From NCBI GenBank assembly GCA_016790705.1, contig JAEUOT010000030.1:78322-142321 (forward strand): a DNA stretch of 64,000 nucleotides, written 5' to 3'. A program made the translations under genes and the position numbers. Position 1 is the stretch's first letter; every line of letters starts with the position of its first letter. This document shows positions 34,404 through 43,095 of the stretch, piece after piece. Under the pieces are notes generated by a model. The model was not told the origin of the DNA. It ran no database searches and worked only from the letters and a program-made list of their open reading frames with translations. Source of the DNA: Hydrogenophaga sp. Its GTDB lineage: Bacteria > Pseudomonadota > Gammaproteobacteria > Burkholderiales > Burkholderiaceae_C.

Positions 34404-35966
34404 ATGAAGACCCTGCAACAGCGGCTGGAGAGCCTGGGGGCGCAGCGCCTGGGCGGCATGCGGCGCGGCCTGGAAAAAGAGAGCCTGCGCTCGCAGCCCG
34501 ACGGCCGACTGGCCCTGACCCCTCACCCTGCGGCCCTGGGCAGTGCGCTCACCCATCCCCACATCACCACCGACTACTCCGAATCGCAACTGGAGCTGAT
34601 CACGGGGGTGCACGCCAGTGTCGACAGTTGCCTGGCCGAGCTGGCCGAGATTCACCAGTTCACCCTGCGAAGCCTGCGCGATCAGGGGGGTGCGGCGGGC
34701 GAGGAGATGCTCTGGGCGTCCAGCATGCCGTGCGGTCTGCCGACCGATGAAACGATTCCCCTGGGTGTGTACGGCAACAGCAATGTGGGCCGGGCCAAGA
34801 GTGTCTACCGCATGGGGCTGGGCCACCGGTACGGCCGACGCATGCAGACGATCAGCGGCATCCACTACAACTGGTCACTTCCTGGTGTGGACAACGCGGG
34901 CTATTTCGCGCTGATCCGAAATTTCCGGCGACACGCCTTTCTGCTGCTCACGCTGTTCGGCGCGTCGCCCGCACTGTGCTCGACCTTCGTGGCGGGCCGC
35001 GATCACGGGCTGCTGCCGCTCGGTGACAGCGGCACGCTGCACATGCCCTTCGGCACCAGCCTGCGCATGGGGCGGCTGGGCTACCAGAGCGACGCCCAGG
35101 CCTCGCTGGCCGTGAGTTACAACAGCCTGGAGGGTTACGCGGCCTCGTTGCACGACGCGCTGACCCGCCCGTGGCCGGCCTACGAAGCGGTCGGCATCCG
35201 CAACCCCGGCGGAGACTACAACCAGCTCGCGACCACCCTGCTGCAGATCGAAAACGAGTTCTACGGCACCATCCGGCCCAAACGCGTCATCCACCAGGGC
35301 GAACGCCCGCTGCACGCCCTGCGCGAGCGGGGCGTCGAGTACATCGAAGTCCGCCTGATGGACCTCAATCCCTTCGAGGCCATCGGCATCGACGCCGCGA
35401 CGCTGAGGTTTCTGGACCTGTTCCTCCTGCATTGCCTGCTCAGCGACAGTCCGCCGGACACCCCCGAGGAAATCCGGGAGCTGGCGCAGAACCAGCATCT
35501 GACGGCTGCGCGCGGGCGGGAGCCAGGGCTACGGCTGTTGCGGGGCGGCGAGAGTGTGTCGCTGGTGGAATGGGGGCTGGAGATTCTGGATCAGTTGCCG
35601 CCGGTGGCTGCGGCGCTGGATGCCCTGGATGGCGGCGCGGCGCATCGTGAGGCGCTGGCACGCGCCCGCGCCTCGCTGCTGGCGCCCGACACGCTGCCCT
35701 CTGCGCGCGTGCTCGCTGCCACGCGCGACGAGCATCACGCTTCCTTCATCGACTTCGCGCGCACCCGTTCTCAGGCGAGTCGCCAGGCCTTGCTTGGCCT
35801 GCCGTGGAGCGATGAGCAGCAGCAGCGCTACGAGACCATGGCCGCGCGGTCCTTGGCCGACCAGAAGGCGATCGAGGCGGGCGACACCCTTCCGTTCGAG
35901 ATTTATCGGCAGGAGTACGTCTCGCCGGCCCGGCTGTCGCCGCGTGCGCTGGCTCGCAGCGCCTGA
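34404..35966 (+). CDS. gshA: Glutamate--cysteine ligase (type 1)
   Basis: The 520-residue ATP-dependent ligase makes gamma-glutamylcysteine, the first step of glutathione synthesis. Length and start (MKTLQQRLESLGAQ) match the E. coli-type family. Recognisable stretches are RRGLEKESLR with the substrate-binding glutamates, ITTDYSESQLELIT, SGIHYNWSLP and IEVRLMDLNPFEAIGI. It is separated from dusC by 30 bp on the same strand. Confidence 0.94.
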   Translation: MKTLQQRLESLGAQRLGGMRRGLEKESLRSQPDGRLALTPHPAALGSALTHPHITTDYSESQLELITGVHASVDSCLAELAEIHQFTLRSLRDQGGAAGEEMLWASSMPCGLPTDETIPLGVYGNSNVGRAKSVYRMGLGHRYGRRMQTISGIHYNWSLPGVDNAGYFALIRNFRRHAFLLLTLFGASPALCSTFVAGRDHGLLPLGDSGTLHMPFGTSLRMGRLGYQSDAQASLAVSYNSLEGYAASLHDALTRPWPAYEAVGIRNPGGDYNQLATTLLQIENEFYGTIRPKRVIHQGERPLHALRERGVEYIEVRLMDLNPFEAIGIDAATLRFLDLFLLHCLLSDSPPDTPEEIRELAQNQHLTAARGREPGLRLLRGGESVSLVEWGLEILDQLPPVAAALDALDGGAAHREALARARASLLAPDTLPSARVLAATRDEHHASFIDFARTRSQASRQALLGLPWSDEQQQRYETMAARSLADQKAIEAGDTLPFEIYRQEYVSPARLSPRALARSA

Positions 35967-36079
35967 GCCGTCTCTGCCTGGCAAGACCGGGATGCCGGGT
36001 GCTGCCTGTTGTTTGGGCAGGCTGATGAACTGCCTTGTGCGACAAGGACTTGGGTGCGTCGTACAGGACTTCTCCAAGC

Positions 36080-36088
36080 TTATCCACA
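36080..36088 (+). other. Isolated perfect DnaA-box sequence downstream of gshA
   Basis: TTATCCACA matches the strict DnaA box. It is embedded in an AAGCTT-flanked symmetrical context (AAGCTTATCCACAAGCTT at 36076-36093). Only one exact copy was noticed here, and there is no AT-rich unwinding region, so it is not an origin. Confidence 0.5.
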
Positions 36089-36112
36089 AGCTTGTCCCGA
36101 AAATCTTGGGAA

Positions 36113-36132
36113 AAGTTGAGAGGCGTCAACTT
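36113..36132. other. 7-bp inverted repeat downstream of gshA
   Basis: AAGTTGA (36113-36119) and TCAACTT (36126-36132) form a perfect dyad with a 6-nt centre. It is not followed by a T tract, so it could be a weak terminator for gshA or an operator for the next gene at 36188. Confidence 0.4.
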
Positions 36133-36187
36133 GCGGTCAGCCCGATGCGGGTAAATTCAGGGTTTTCCCTAGATTCGTATTCTGAGC

Positions 36188-36376
36188 ATGTACAGCCTGA
36201 CCGGCGCCGACCGGACCTATCGCCTTTTTTCGGGCAGCGTCATTCTTCTCGTCGCCCTGTCGTCGTTGAACGGCCTGCTGCAGGTACTGGCCTTCGCTTC
36301 GGCGGGCCTGATCCTGACCACCGCGATCATCAATTCCTGTCCGCTGGTGGAGCGGCAGGTCCGCACGAACCCGTAG
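36188..36376 (+). CDS. Small DUF2892-like membrane protein
   Basis: The 62-residue protein has two hydrophobic segments (about 13-32 and 34-50) and ends in CPLVERQVRTNP. This resembles the DUF2892 (YgaP transmembrane) family, a two-helix hairpin often with a Cys. It lacks a rhodanese domain. It is convergent with the SRPBCC gene, whose stop abuts its own. The ORF is short but its position and hydrophobic pattern support it. Confidence 0.65.
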   Translation: MYSLTGADRTYRLFSGSVILLVALSSLNGLLQVLAFASAGLILTTAIINSCPLVERQVRTNP

Positions 36377-36859
36377 TCACGCCTCGCCGCCGAAGCGTTT
36401 GATCAGGTTGGCGATGTATTTCTCGACCAGCTTCTCGAACTCGCCCTCGACCACCGGCACCACGACCATCTTCATCAGTCCGGGCAACGGCACCTCGATC
36501 TCGCCCTGGATCGCCAGCACGATGCCGGTCGACTTTTTCTGATCGGTGATGGCCCAGTTGCCGGATACCTGGGCATTGCCGACACCCTTGACCGGGGTCC
36601 ACTTCACCGAACCCTGGCCCTTGGCTGCGTCAAACTTGCTGACGTATTTGCAGGCGTAGACGGTCTGGATGTTGACCTGGGCCGTGCCGACTTTTTCCAT
36701 CTCCCAGCGGTAGGTGTTGCCGCCCATGTCGACCAACTGGTCGACTTTGGGAAAATGGCTGACCGAGGTCGGGACATCCGAGAGCACCTCGAACACCTCG
36801 GCGGCTTTGGCCTTGACGGCGAACTCGTAGCCCAGATCAATCTTGACGGTGATGGCCAT
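36377..36859 (-). CDS. SRPBCC (START-like) superfamily protein
   Basis: The 160-residue soluble protein has the helix-grip fold of the polyketide cyclase/SRPBCC superfamily, with a hydrophobic ligand pocket. The start at MAITVKIDLGYEF is set by AGGAG 6 bases upstream. Typical features are an N-terminal strand, AEVFEVLSDVPTSVSHFPKV and a long C-terminal helix (EGEFEKLVEKYIANLIKRF). Ligand unknown. Confidence 0.85.
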   Translation of the reverse strand: MAITVKIDLGYEFAVKAKAAEVFEVLSDVPTSVSHFPKVDQLVDMGGNTYRWEMEKVGTAQVNIQTVYACKYVSKFDAAKGQGSVKWTPVKGVGNAQVSGNWAITDQKKSTGIVLAIQGEIEVPLPGLMKMVVVPVVEGEFEKLVEKYIANLIKRFGGEA

Positions 36860-36927
36860 GGGGTCTCCTCTTGGTTGGGTGCCGGACAATTGCGGTTCAT
36901 TGTGGCACGCAGAAAGTACAACGATTC

Positions 36928-37911
36928 ATGAGCATCCAGTGGTTTCCCGGTCACATGCACCTCACGCGCCAGGCCATCGCCGACCGCGTCAAGGAGATCG
37001 ACGTCGTGATCGAGATGCTAGACGCGCGCCTGCCCGGCAGCAGCGCCAACCCGCTGATGCAGCAGCTCACCAGCGGCCGACCGACGCTCAAGGTGCTCAA
37101 CAAGCAGGACATGGCCGACCCGGTGCGCACCGCGCTCTGGCTGGCGCACTACAACGCGCAACCCCACACCCAGGCGATACCGCTGGACGCCAGCGTCACC
37201 GCGCCCGCGCGGGCACTGATCGATGCCTGCTACCGGCTCGCCCCTCAGCGCGGAGGCATGTTCAAGCCGATGCGGGTGCTCATCTGCGGCATTCCCAACG
37301 TCGGCAAGTCCACCCTGATCAATACGCTCAAGGGCAAGCGCGCGGCCAAGACCGGCGACGAGGCCGGCGTCACGCGTACCGAAGCACGCATCGTGCTGGC
37401 CGACGACTTCTACCTCTATGACACGCCTGGCATGCTGTGGCCGCGCATCATCGTGCCCGAAAGCGGACACAACCTCGCCGCCAGCGGTGCGGTCGGCAAG
37501 AACGCCTACGACGAGGAAGAGGTGGCCTACGAGCTGATCGCCAAGCTCAAGACCGACTACCCGCAGCTCATGGAGGCCCGCTACGCGCTGGGCCTGTCGC
37601 CCGAGGCCTGGGCACAGACCCACGACGATGAACTGGTCGAGGCCATCGGCCGCCGGCGCGGCGCGCTGGCCGGCGGCGGCAAGGTGAACATGCAGAAGGC
37701 CGCGGAACTGGTCATCGCCGACTTCCGCGCCGTGCACATCGGGCGCATCACGCTGGAGACACCCGAACAGTTCGCGCGCTGGCTCAAGGCGGGCAAGCAG
37801 GCCGACGCCGAGCGCGCCGCGCGCAAGAAGGCGCTGCGCGAAGCCGGTCACATCAGCCCGGCGCGCAAGCCCCGGCCGCCCGCCAAATCCTCCAAACGCT
37901 CGCCCCGTTGA
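36928..37911 (+). CDS. ylqF: YlqF/YawG-family circularly permuted GTPase
   Basis: The 327-residue GTPase has permuted motifs: NKQD (58-61, G4), then GIPNVGKS (121-128, G1) and DTPG (G3). In Gram-positives YlqF (RbgA) acts in assembly of the 50S subunit; the Gram-negative role is less clear. The MSIQWFPGHMHLTR start is the family N-terminus. A basic Lys/Arg/Pro tail ends the protein. The gene is divergent from the SRPBCC gene. Confidence 0.9.
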   Translation: MSIQWFPGHMHLTRQAIADRVKEIDVVIEMLDARLPGSSANPLMQQLTSGRPTLKVLNKQDMADPVRTALWLAHYNAQPHTQAIPLDASVTAPARALIDACYRLAPQRGGMFKPMRVLICGIPNVGKSTLINTLKGKRAAKTGDEAGVTRTEARIVLADDFYLYDTPGMLWPRIIVPESGHNLAASGAVGKNAYDEEEVAYELIAKLKTDYPQLMEARYALGLSPEAWAQTHDDELVEAIGRRRGALAGGGKVNMQKAAELVIADFRAVHIGRITLETPEQFARWLKAGKQADAERAARKKALREAGHISPARKPRPPAKSSKRSPR

Positions 37912-37921
37912 GCCGCCCGCC

Positions 37922-38323
37922 ATGAGCACCGTCGCCCCGTCAGCAAACCCCGAATCCGATCCCCGCGTCAAGGCCGTCTTCGACGACATCCGCGCCACCC
38001 GGAAGACCGATTTCATCAACAACATGTGGCGCTACCTGGCCTTCGACCCGGCGCTGCTGGAGCAGACCTGGGCCGAGGTCAAGCGGGTGATGGCCACGCC
38101 GTCGACGCTGGACCCGCTGACCAAGGAACTGGTCTACATCACCGCCTCGATCATCAACGGCTGCAGCTACTGCGTGCATTCGCACACCGCGGCCGCGACG
38201 GCCAAGGGCATGACGCGCGAGCAGCACGCCGAGCTGCTGTCCATCATTGCGCTGGCCGCCAAGACCAACCAGTTGGCCACGGCCCTGCAGGTGCCGGTCG
38301 ACCCGGTGTTCGACCGGGGTTGA
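37922..38323 (+). CDS. Carboxymuconolactone decarboxylase/AhpD-like protein
   Basis: The 133-residue protein has an AhpD-like core with CxxC and His: INGCSYCVHSH gives Cys81, Cys84 and His88. This redox motif suits peroxidase-reductase or alkylhydroperoxidase activity. It begins 10 bp after the GTPase stop and 63 bp before an oxidoreductase gene, which suggests one redox-related transcript. Confidence 0.87.
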   Translation: MSTVAPSANPESDPRVKAVFDDIRATRKTDFINNMWRYLAFDPALLEQTWAEVKRVMATPSTLDPLTKELVYITASIINGCSYCVHSHTAAATAKGMTREQHAELLSIIALAAKTNQLATALQVPVDPVFDRG

Positions 38324-38386
38324 TGCCGGTCAACGACGGCCCATCCAGGCCGTCGCAGCATGGCGGTGTCTTCAAGGAGCATCGCC

Positions 38387-38983
38387 ATGACCGCCTCGCC
38401 CAGCCGCATCCTGATCGTTGACGGACATCCGGATGTTTCTTCGCGCCATCTGGTGCACACGCTGGTCGACGCCTATGCCGAAGGCGCCCTGGCTGCGGGC
38501 CATGAAGTCCGGCGCGTGGACGTCGGTGCGCTCGACTTTCCGCTGCTGCGCAGCGCGGCGGACTGGGAGCACGGGGTCCTGCCCGATACCCTGAAGGCGG
38601 CACAGGACGACATCGCCTGGAGCCAGCACATCGTGCTGTGTTTCCCGCTCTGGATGGGTGACATGCCGGCGCTGCTCAAGGGCTTTCTGGAGCAGGTGGC
38701 CCGACCGGGTTTCGCGTTCCACCGCGACGAGCAGAACCCGTTCGGCAAGAAGGCGCTGGGAGGCCGCTCGGCGCGCATCGTCGTGACCATGGGCATGCCC
38801 GCGCTGCTTTACCGCTGGTATTTCCGCGCCCACAGCATCAAGTCGCTGGAGCGCAACATCCTCGGCTTCGTCGGGATCGCGCCGGTGCACGAAACCCTGA
38901 TCGGTCTGGTCGACGGATTGGGCGAGAAGGGGGTGGCGCAGTGGTGCGCCAAGCTCGGCAAACTGGGTCGGCAGGCGGCCTGA
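38387..38983 (+). CDS. NAD(P)H oxidoreductase, flavodoxin-fold (quinone reductase-like)
   Basis: The 198-residue protein has a flavodoxin-like fold with FMN/FAD-binding turn DGHPDVSS, the LCFPLWMGDMPALLKGFLEQV core and GRSARIVVTMGMP. It resembles the MdaB/YcaK-type NAD(P)H dehydrogenases (quinone). AAGGAG lies about 8 bases before the ATG at 38387. It follows the AhpD-like gene. Confidence 0.87.
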   Translation: MTASPSRILIVDGHPDVSSRHLVHTLVDAYAEGALAAGHEVRRVDVGALDFPLLRSAADWEHGVLPDTLKAAQDDIAWSQHIVLCFPLWMGDMPALLKGFLEQVARPGFAFHRDEQNPFGKKALGGRSARIVVTMGMPALLYRWYFRAHSIKSLERNILGFVGIAPVHETLIGLVDGLGEKGVAQWCAKLGKLGRQAA

Positions 38984-38993
38984 GGGGCCGCAT

Positions 38994-39275
38994 TCAGGCC
39001 TCGACCTTCACGCCCCTCCAGAACGCCACGCGCCCGCGGATGTTATCCGCTTCAGGCTTGGGGTCGGGATAGAACCAGGCCGCGTCGGCGTTGAGTTCGC
39101 CGTTGACCAGCAGCGAGAGGTACTTCGCTTCGCCTTTCCAGGGGCAGGTGGTGCGGTGGTTGCTGAAGGTGACGAAAGCGCGGTTGAGCGCGCTTTCGGG
39201 AAAGTAGTGGTTGCCTTCGACCAGCACCGTGTCGTCGCTCTCGGCGACCACGGCGCCGTTCCAGGTGGCTTTCAT
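38994..39275 (-). CDS. DUF427 family protein
   Basis: The 93-residue soluble protein has the DUF427 fold: MKATWNGAVVAESDDTVLVEG, NHYFPESALNRAFVT and CPWKGEAKYLSL...NADAAWFYPDPKPEA. Its function is unknown. It is convergent with the flavodoxin-fold gene, 10 bp away. Confidence 0.88.
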   Translation of the reverse strand: MKATWNGAVVAESDDTVLVEGNHYFPESALNRAFVTFSNHRTTCPWKGEAKYLSLLVNGELNADAAWFYPDPKPEADNIRGRVAFWRGVKVEA

Positions 39276-39291
39276 GCGACGCAGTCCCGGC

Positions 39292-39438
39292 TCACTTGTA
39301 CTTGTCCTTGTCCTTGCCGCGCGGGATCACCGAGGTGACCGGGGCGACGGGGCGATCCGACGACACCGGGCCCTTGGGCAGCGAGGTGTCTTTCTTCGGC
39401 TTCTTGCTCATCTTTTCGTTGCGCTGTTCCTTGCCCAT
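39292..39438 (-). CDS. Small basic hypothetical protein (48 aa)
   Basis: The 48-residue product starts MGKEQRNEKMSKKPKKDT and ends KDKDKYK, with a TGGAG ribosome-binding site. It is Lys/Pro/Ser-rich, lacks hydrophobic segments and lies between the DUF427 and transglutaminase genes, upstream of DUF427 on the same strand. I recall similar short basic proteins (MGKEQRN...) in Burkholderiales, but no function is known. Confidence 0.7.
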   Translation of the reverse strand: MGKEQRNEKMSKKPKKDTSLPKGPVSSDRPVAPVTSVIPRGKDKDKYK

Positions 39439-39504
39439 GGTGTGCTCCAGATAGGGCCGCGGGTGCGGCGGATGCCCCGATGTTAATGGCCGCGGCGAAG
39501 GCGT

Positions 39505-40461
39505 TCATGGTGCCGCTTGCAGCGCCCGCAACTCCTGCGGCGGTGCCACCGTGACGGCGACCTCCAGCGTGTGGTTGGCCCCGCCCTGGATCACGCCGCG
39601 CATCGGCGAGACGTCGGAGAAATCGCGGCCGGTGGCCAGTTGCACATAGTCTTCCCCCGGACTGTCTTCGCCGGCGCGGTTGTTGGTCGGGTCGAAGTGG
39701 AACCAGGCGCCCTGGCCCGGCACGCTCGGTGCCGGCTCCGGAACATAGACCGCGACCCAGGCGTGCGAGGCGTCGGCACCGATCAGGCGCGGCTTTCCCG
39801 GAGGGGGCTGGGTGAGCAGGTAGCCGCTGACGTAGCGCGCCGGCAAGCCCAGGCTGCGCAGGCATCCGATCATGATGTGGGCGAAGTCCTGGCAGACCCC
39901 CTTCCCCTGGGCCAGCGCGGTGAGGGCGGGCGTGTTGACCCCCGTGCTCGCGGTTTCGTAACTCAGCTCGGTGTGGATGCGCTCCATCAGTGCGCGCGTG
40001 GCTTCGAGCATCGGCCGGCCCGCCACGAAGGCCGGGCGGGCGAAGGCCGAAAACGCGTCGTCGCGCGGGACGTGGGGCGAGGCAAACAGGAACTCGCTGG
40101 CCGGGTTGAAGGGGGCCTTGGCGCGGTACCGGAAATGTTCGCGCACCGCCTCCCAGCCCAGCGCCTGCCAGGCCTGGGCCTGCGGACCTGAGGGCAGCGG
40201 ACGTGGCTCGCGGGTCTCGATCTCGCTGTCGGCCTCGACGGTCAGCGTTTCATGGGGCGATTGCAGGGAGAAGAAACACCGGCGGTTGCCGAAGGCATCG
40301 AGGATCTCGCTGTGGCCGACCGGCTCGGGGCGGATGCGCAGCGCATGCGCCAGCACTTTCTGTGTCGCGGTGTCGATCGGCGAGAGATGGACCATGTGCT
40401 GGGCCAGATCGACATTGCCTTGGTAGTGATACGTGGTGGTGTGCAGTACGCGCAGCTTCAT
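39505..40461 (-). CDS. Transglutaminase-like cysteine peptidase family protein (318 aa)
   Basis: The cytosolic-looking 318-residue protein has an N-terminal beta domain (MKLRVLHTTTYHYQGNV) and a transglutaminase core. The catalytic triad is Cys190 in GKGVCQDFAHIMI, His233 in DASHAWVAV and Asp257 in FHFDPTNN. No signal peptide is visible. It follows the ATP-grasp/alpha-E fusion by 14 bp in the same direction, so it is part of module A of the ATP-grasp/transglutaminase locus. The substrate is unknown; peptide or protein modification is inferred. Confidence 0.9.
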   Translation of the reverse strand: MKLRVLHTTTYHYQGNVDLAQHMVHLSPIDTATQKVLAHALRIRPEPVGHSEILDAFGNRRCFFSLQSPHETLTVEADSEIETREPRPLPSGPQAQAWQALGWEAVREHFRYRAKAPFNPASEFLFASPHVPRDDAFSAFARPAFVAGRPMLEATRALMERIHTELSYETASTGVNTPALTALAQGKGVCQDFAHIMIGCLRSLGLPARYVSGYLLTQPPPGKPRLIGADASHAWVAVYVPEPAPSVPGQGAWFHFDPTNNRAGEDSPGEDYVQLATGRDFSDVSPMRGVIQGGANHTLEVAVTVAPPQELRALQAAP

Positions 40462-40475
40462 GGTCGGGGCGGGTG

Positions 40476-43064
40476 TCAGGCACCCAGGCTCTGGCGGCGC
40501 TGGTCGGCGTGGCTGAAGTGCAGTCGCGTGATTTCGTCGGACAGCTCGGCCGCCGAGGCCTCGCACTCGTCGAGCAGGGCCCCGAGCATCGCGTGCACCC
40601 TTCGGCCGTCCTCGTGGCGTTCCCAGCCGCTGAGTTCGGTCAGCACCCAGGTGTCCGGGTCCGGCAGCCCCTGGGCCAGCACCGCGTCCCGTGGCGTCGC
40701 GCTCTGTGACAGCTTGGCCAGCCGGGACCGGAGGGTCTGCACCACCCAGGCCAGGGAGCGCGGGTTGTCGCGGTCCATCACCAGCAGATCAACCAGCGCG
40801 ACCATGTCGCGCCGCTGCTGGTACATGGCGTGGAAAGTGATGGTACTGTCGAACTGCGCGACCACCGCTTCGAAACCGCTCGGGTCGTCGAGGCTGTGGT
40901 GGTCCAGCGCGAGCATCAGGGCCCGCGACAGCGTGATCAGCCGCTCGATGTGGCGGCCCACCGAGAGCAGGCGCCAGCCGCTGTCCCGCACCATGCGGTC
41001 GGTCTGCGCGCCGGTGATCGCGGCCAGCAGCTCGCTGGTGTTGTTCAGCGCCGCCATGGCCTCGGCGATGGCGTACTCGGCGTCGGCCGCCATGGCGGTG
41101 CAATCGCGAGCGAACTCGCTGTCCGCGCGTTCGATCAGGTTCCAGTGTTCGGGCGAGAGGCGGTCGCGCACCTGGGCGGCGGCGTGTCGCAGGGCCCGCA
41201 GGTTGAAGCCGACGCTGTAGCTGCGGCCGTGCATCGGGGTGCCGGGCTGCGGAGAGAGTCCGGCCATCAGGGCCCGGGCGAACACCCGTGCCGACTGCTC
41301 GGCCGAGGGCACATCCGGCAACACCAGCGCATTTTCCCGGCAGGCCTCGGACAACCAGGCCAGCAGGGCGCGCGAGCTGGGCTCTTCTCCGCCGAGGTGG
41401 TCCAGCGCGATGCGGGCCAGGCGCACGCCGTTCTCCGCCCGTTCGGTGTAGCGGCCCAGCCAGAACAGGTTCTCGGCAGCGCGGCTGGTGACGGGGCGCT
41501 TGTGGTGGGCCAGTGCCAGCGTGCTCGGTGCCGACTGGAGCAGGCTGGTGGTGTCGACGGCCGCACCCGTGTCGACCCAGCAATCCGCGCTGGAGCCCCC
41601 GCGCTGCATGGACGCCATGAGCTGGCCGCGCGGTGCCAGCCGCACCAGGCCACCCGGCAGCACGCGCCAGCTTCGCGCGCCATCGGCCAGCGCGAACACC
41701 CGCAACAGGGTCGAACGTGGCAGCAAATGTTCGCCAGTCCAGGTCGGTGTCTGCGACAGCGGAAGCCAGGTCTGCACCGTGTAGTCCTCGGGATGGCGCA
41801 CCATGCGGCCGGCCCATTCGTCCATCTCGCGCGGTCCCAGGCTCTGGCCGATCGCCGTGTCCAGGCCGGACTGCGGGTAGGTGGGTTTGATCACCCCGTC
41901 CTTGAGCAGCGGCAGCACTTCGCGCAGCGCCGCATCTTCGCCGCACCACCAGGTGGGCAGCGAGGGCAGGCTCAGCTCCTCGCCCAGCATGTGGCGGCTG
42001 ATGGCCGGCAGGAAGCCCAGCAGCGCGCTCGACTCCAGCGGCGCAGAGCCGGGCGCGTTGGCCAGCAGCAGGTTGCCCGCGCGCAGCACCTGCAGCAGCC
42101 CGGGCACGCCCAGGCTGGAGTCCGAGCGCAGCTCCAGCGGGTCCAGCCACTCGTCGTCCACCCGCTTGATCAGCGCATGCACGGGCTCCAGGCCCTTGAG
42201 CGTCTTGAGGTAAAGCCGCTGGTCGCGAACGGTCAGGTCATTGCCCTCGACCAGGGTGAGGCCCAGGTAGCGCGCGAGATAGGCGTGCTCGAAATAGGTT
42301 TCGTTGTAAGGCCCGGGGGTCAGCAGTGCGATGCGGGCGTCTTCCCCCTCGGGCGCGAGCGCCTTGATGCCCTCCATCAGCGCGCGGTAGCTCGCCGCCA
42401 GCCGCTGAACCCGCATGCCGGCGAAGGCCTTGGGGAACTGCCTGGCCACCGCGATGCGGTTCTCCAGCAGGTAGCCCAGGCCCGAGGGCGCCTGGGTCCG
42501 CTGCCCCACCACCCACCAGCGGCCGTCCGGTCCCTGCGCGAGGTCGAACGCGACGATGTGCAGCCAGGTGTCGCCGGCAGGGCGCACACCCTGCATGGCG
42601 CGCAGGTAACCCGGGTGGCCCTGGACCAGCGCCGCCGGCAGCAGCGCACGCTGCACCAGCTCGCGCGGACCGTAGAGGTCGGCCATCATCGCGTTGAGCA
42701 GGCGCGCGCGCTGTGTCACGCCCGCCTCGATCTGCGCCCAGTCCTGCGGCCCGATCAGCATCGGGAACAGGTCCAGGGCCCAGGGGCGCTGCTGGCCTGC
42801 CGTGTCGGCGTAGACGTTGTAGGTCACGCCGTTGTCGCGGATCTGGCGCTGCAGGTTGTCGTTGCGCCGGTTCAGCTCGGCCAGGCCCTCGGTGCCGACG
42901 TGCTCGAAAAAAGTGGCCCAGAGCGGATCGAGCGCCTGGCCGGAGGCATCGCGCAAGGCATCCCGGTGGCCCGCATCGGCCCGCACCGACATGGACAAGG
43001 CCCATTCGGCGGGCGAGTCGGGGCTGAGGTCGTCGAAGAGGGACTCGGGGGCGTCGTGGTTCAC
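40476..43064 (-). CDS. Circularly permuted ATP-grasp / alpha-E domain fusion protein
   Basis: The 862-residue protein joins an N-terminal circularly permuted ATP-grasp domain (about 60-480) to a C-terminal alpha-E helical domain (about 525-860). ATP-grasp features are LLTPGPYNETYFEHAYLA, GLTLVEGNDL, IKRVDDEWLDPLEL and KPTYPQSGLD. The alpha-E part starts with LFWLGRYTERAEN. The same two domains occur as separate genes at 49189 and 50630. Proteins of this type are thought to form amide or peptide-like bonds with ATP, with alpha-E as partner domain. It lies between the two transglutaminase genes of module A. No signal peptide is visible. Confidence 0.9.
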   Translation of the reverse strand: MNHDAPESLFDDLSPDSPAEWALSMSVRADAGHRDALRDASGQALDPLWATFFEHVGTEGLAELNRRNDNLQRQIRDNGVTYNVYADTAGQQRPWALDLFPMLIGPQDWAQIEAGVTQRARLLNAMMADLYGPRELVQRALLPAALVQGHPGYLRAMQGVRPAGDTWLHIVAFDLAQGPDGRWWVVGQRTQAPSGLGYLLENRIAVARQFPKAFAGMRVQRLAASYRALMEGIKALAPEGEDARIALLTPGPYNETYFEHAYLARYLGLTLVEGNDLTVRDQRLYLKTLKGLEPVHALIKRVDDEWLDPLELRSDSSLGVPGLLQVLRAGNLLLANAPGSAPLESSALLGFLPAISRHMLGEELSLPSLPTWWCGEDAALREVLPLLKDGVIKPTYPQSGLDTAIGQSLGPREMDEWAGRMVRHPEDYTVQTWLPLSQTPTWTGEHLLPRSTLLRVFALADGARSWRVLPGGLVRLAPRGQLMASMQRGGSSADCWVDTGAAVDTTSLLQSAPSTLALAHHKRPVTSRAAENLFWLGRYTERAENGVRLARIALDHLGGEEPSSRALLAWLSEACRENALVLPDVPSAEQSARVFARALMAGLSPQPGTPMHGRSYSVGFNLRALRHAAAQVRDRLSPEHWNLIERADSEFARDCTAMAADAEYAIAEAMAALNNTSELLAAITGAQTDRMVRDSGWRLLSVGRHIERLITLSRALMLALDHHSLDDPSGFEAVVAQFDSTITFHAMYQQRRDMVALVDLLVMDRDNPRSLAWVVQTLRSRLAKLSQSATPRDAVLAQGLPDPDTWVLTELSGWERHEDGRRVHAMLGALLDECEASAAELSDEITRLHFSHADQRRQSLGA

Positions 43065-43095
43065 GGAACCAAGTATGCCTGCGCGTGCCCGTCCC

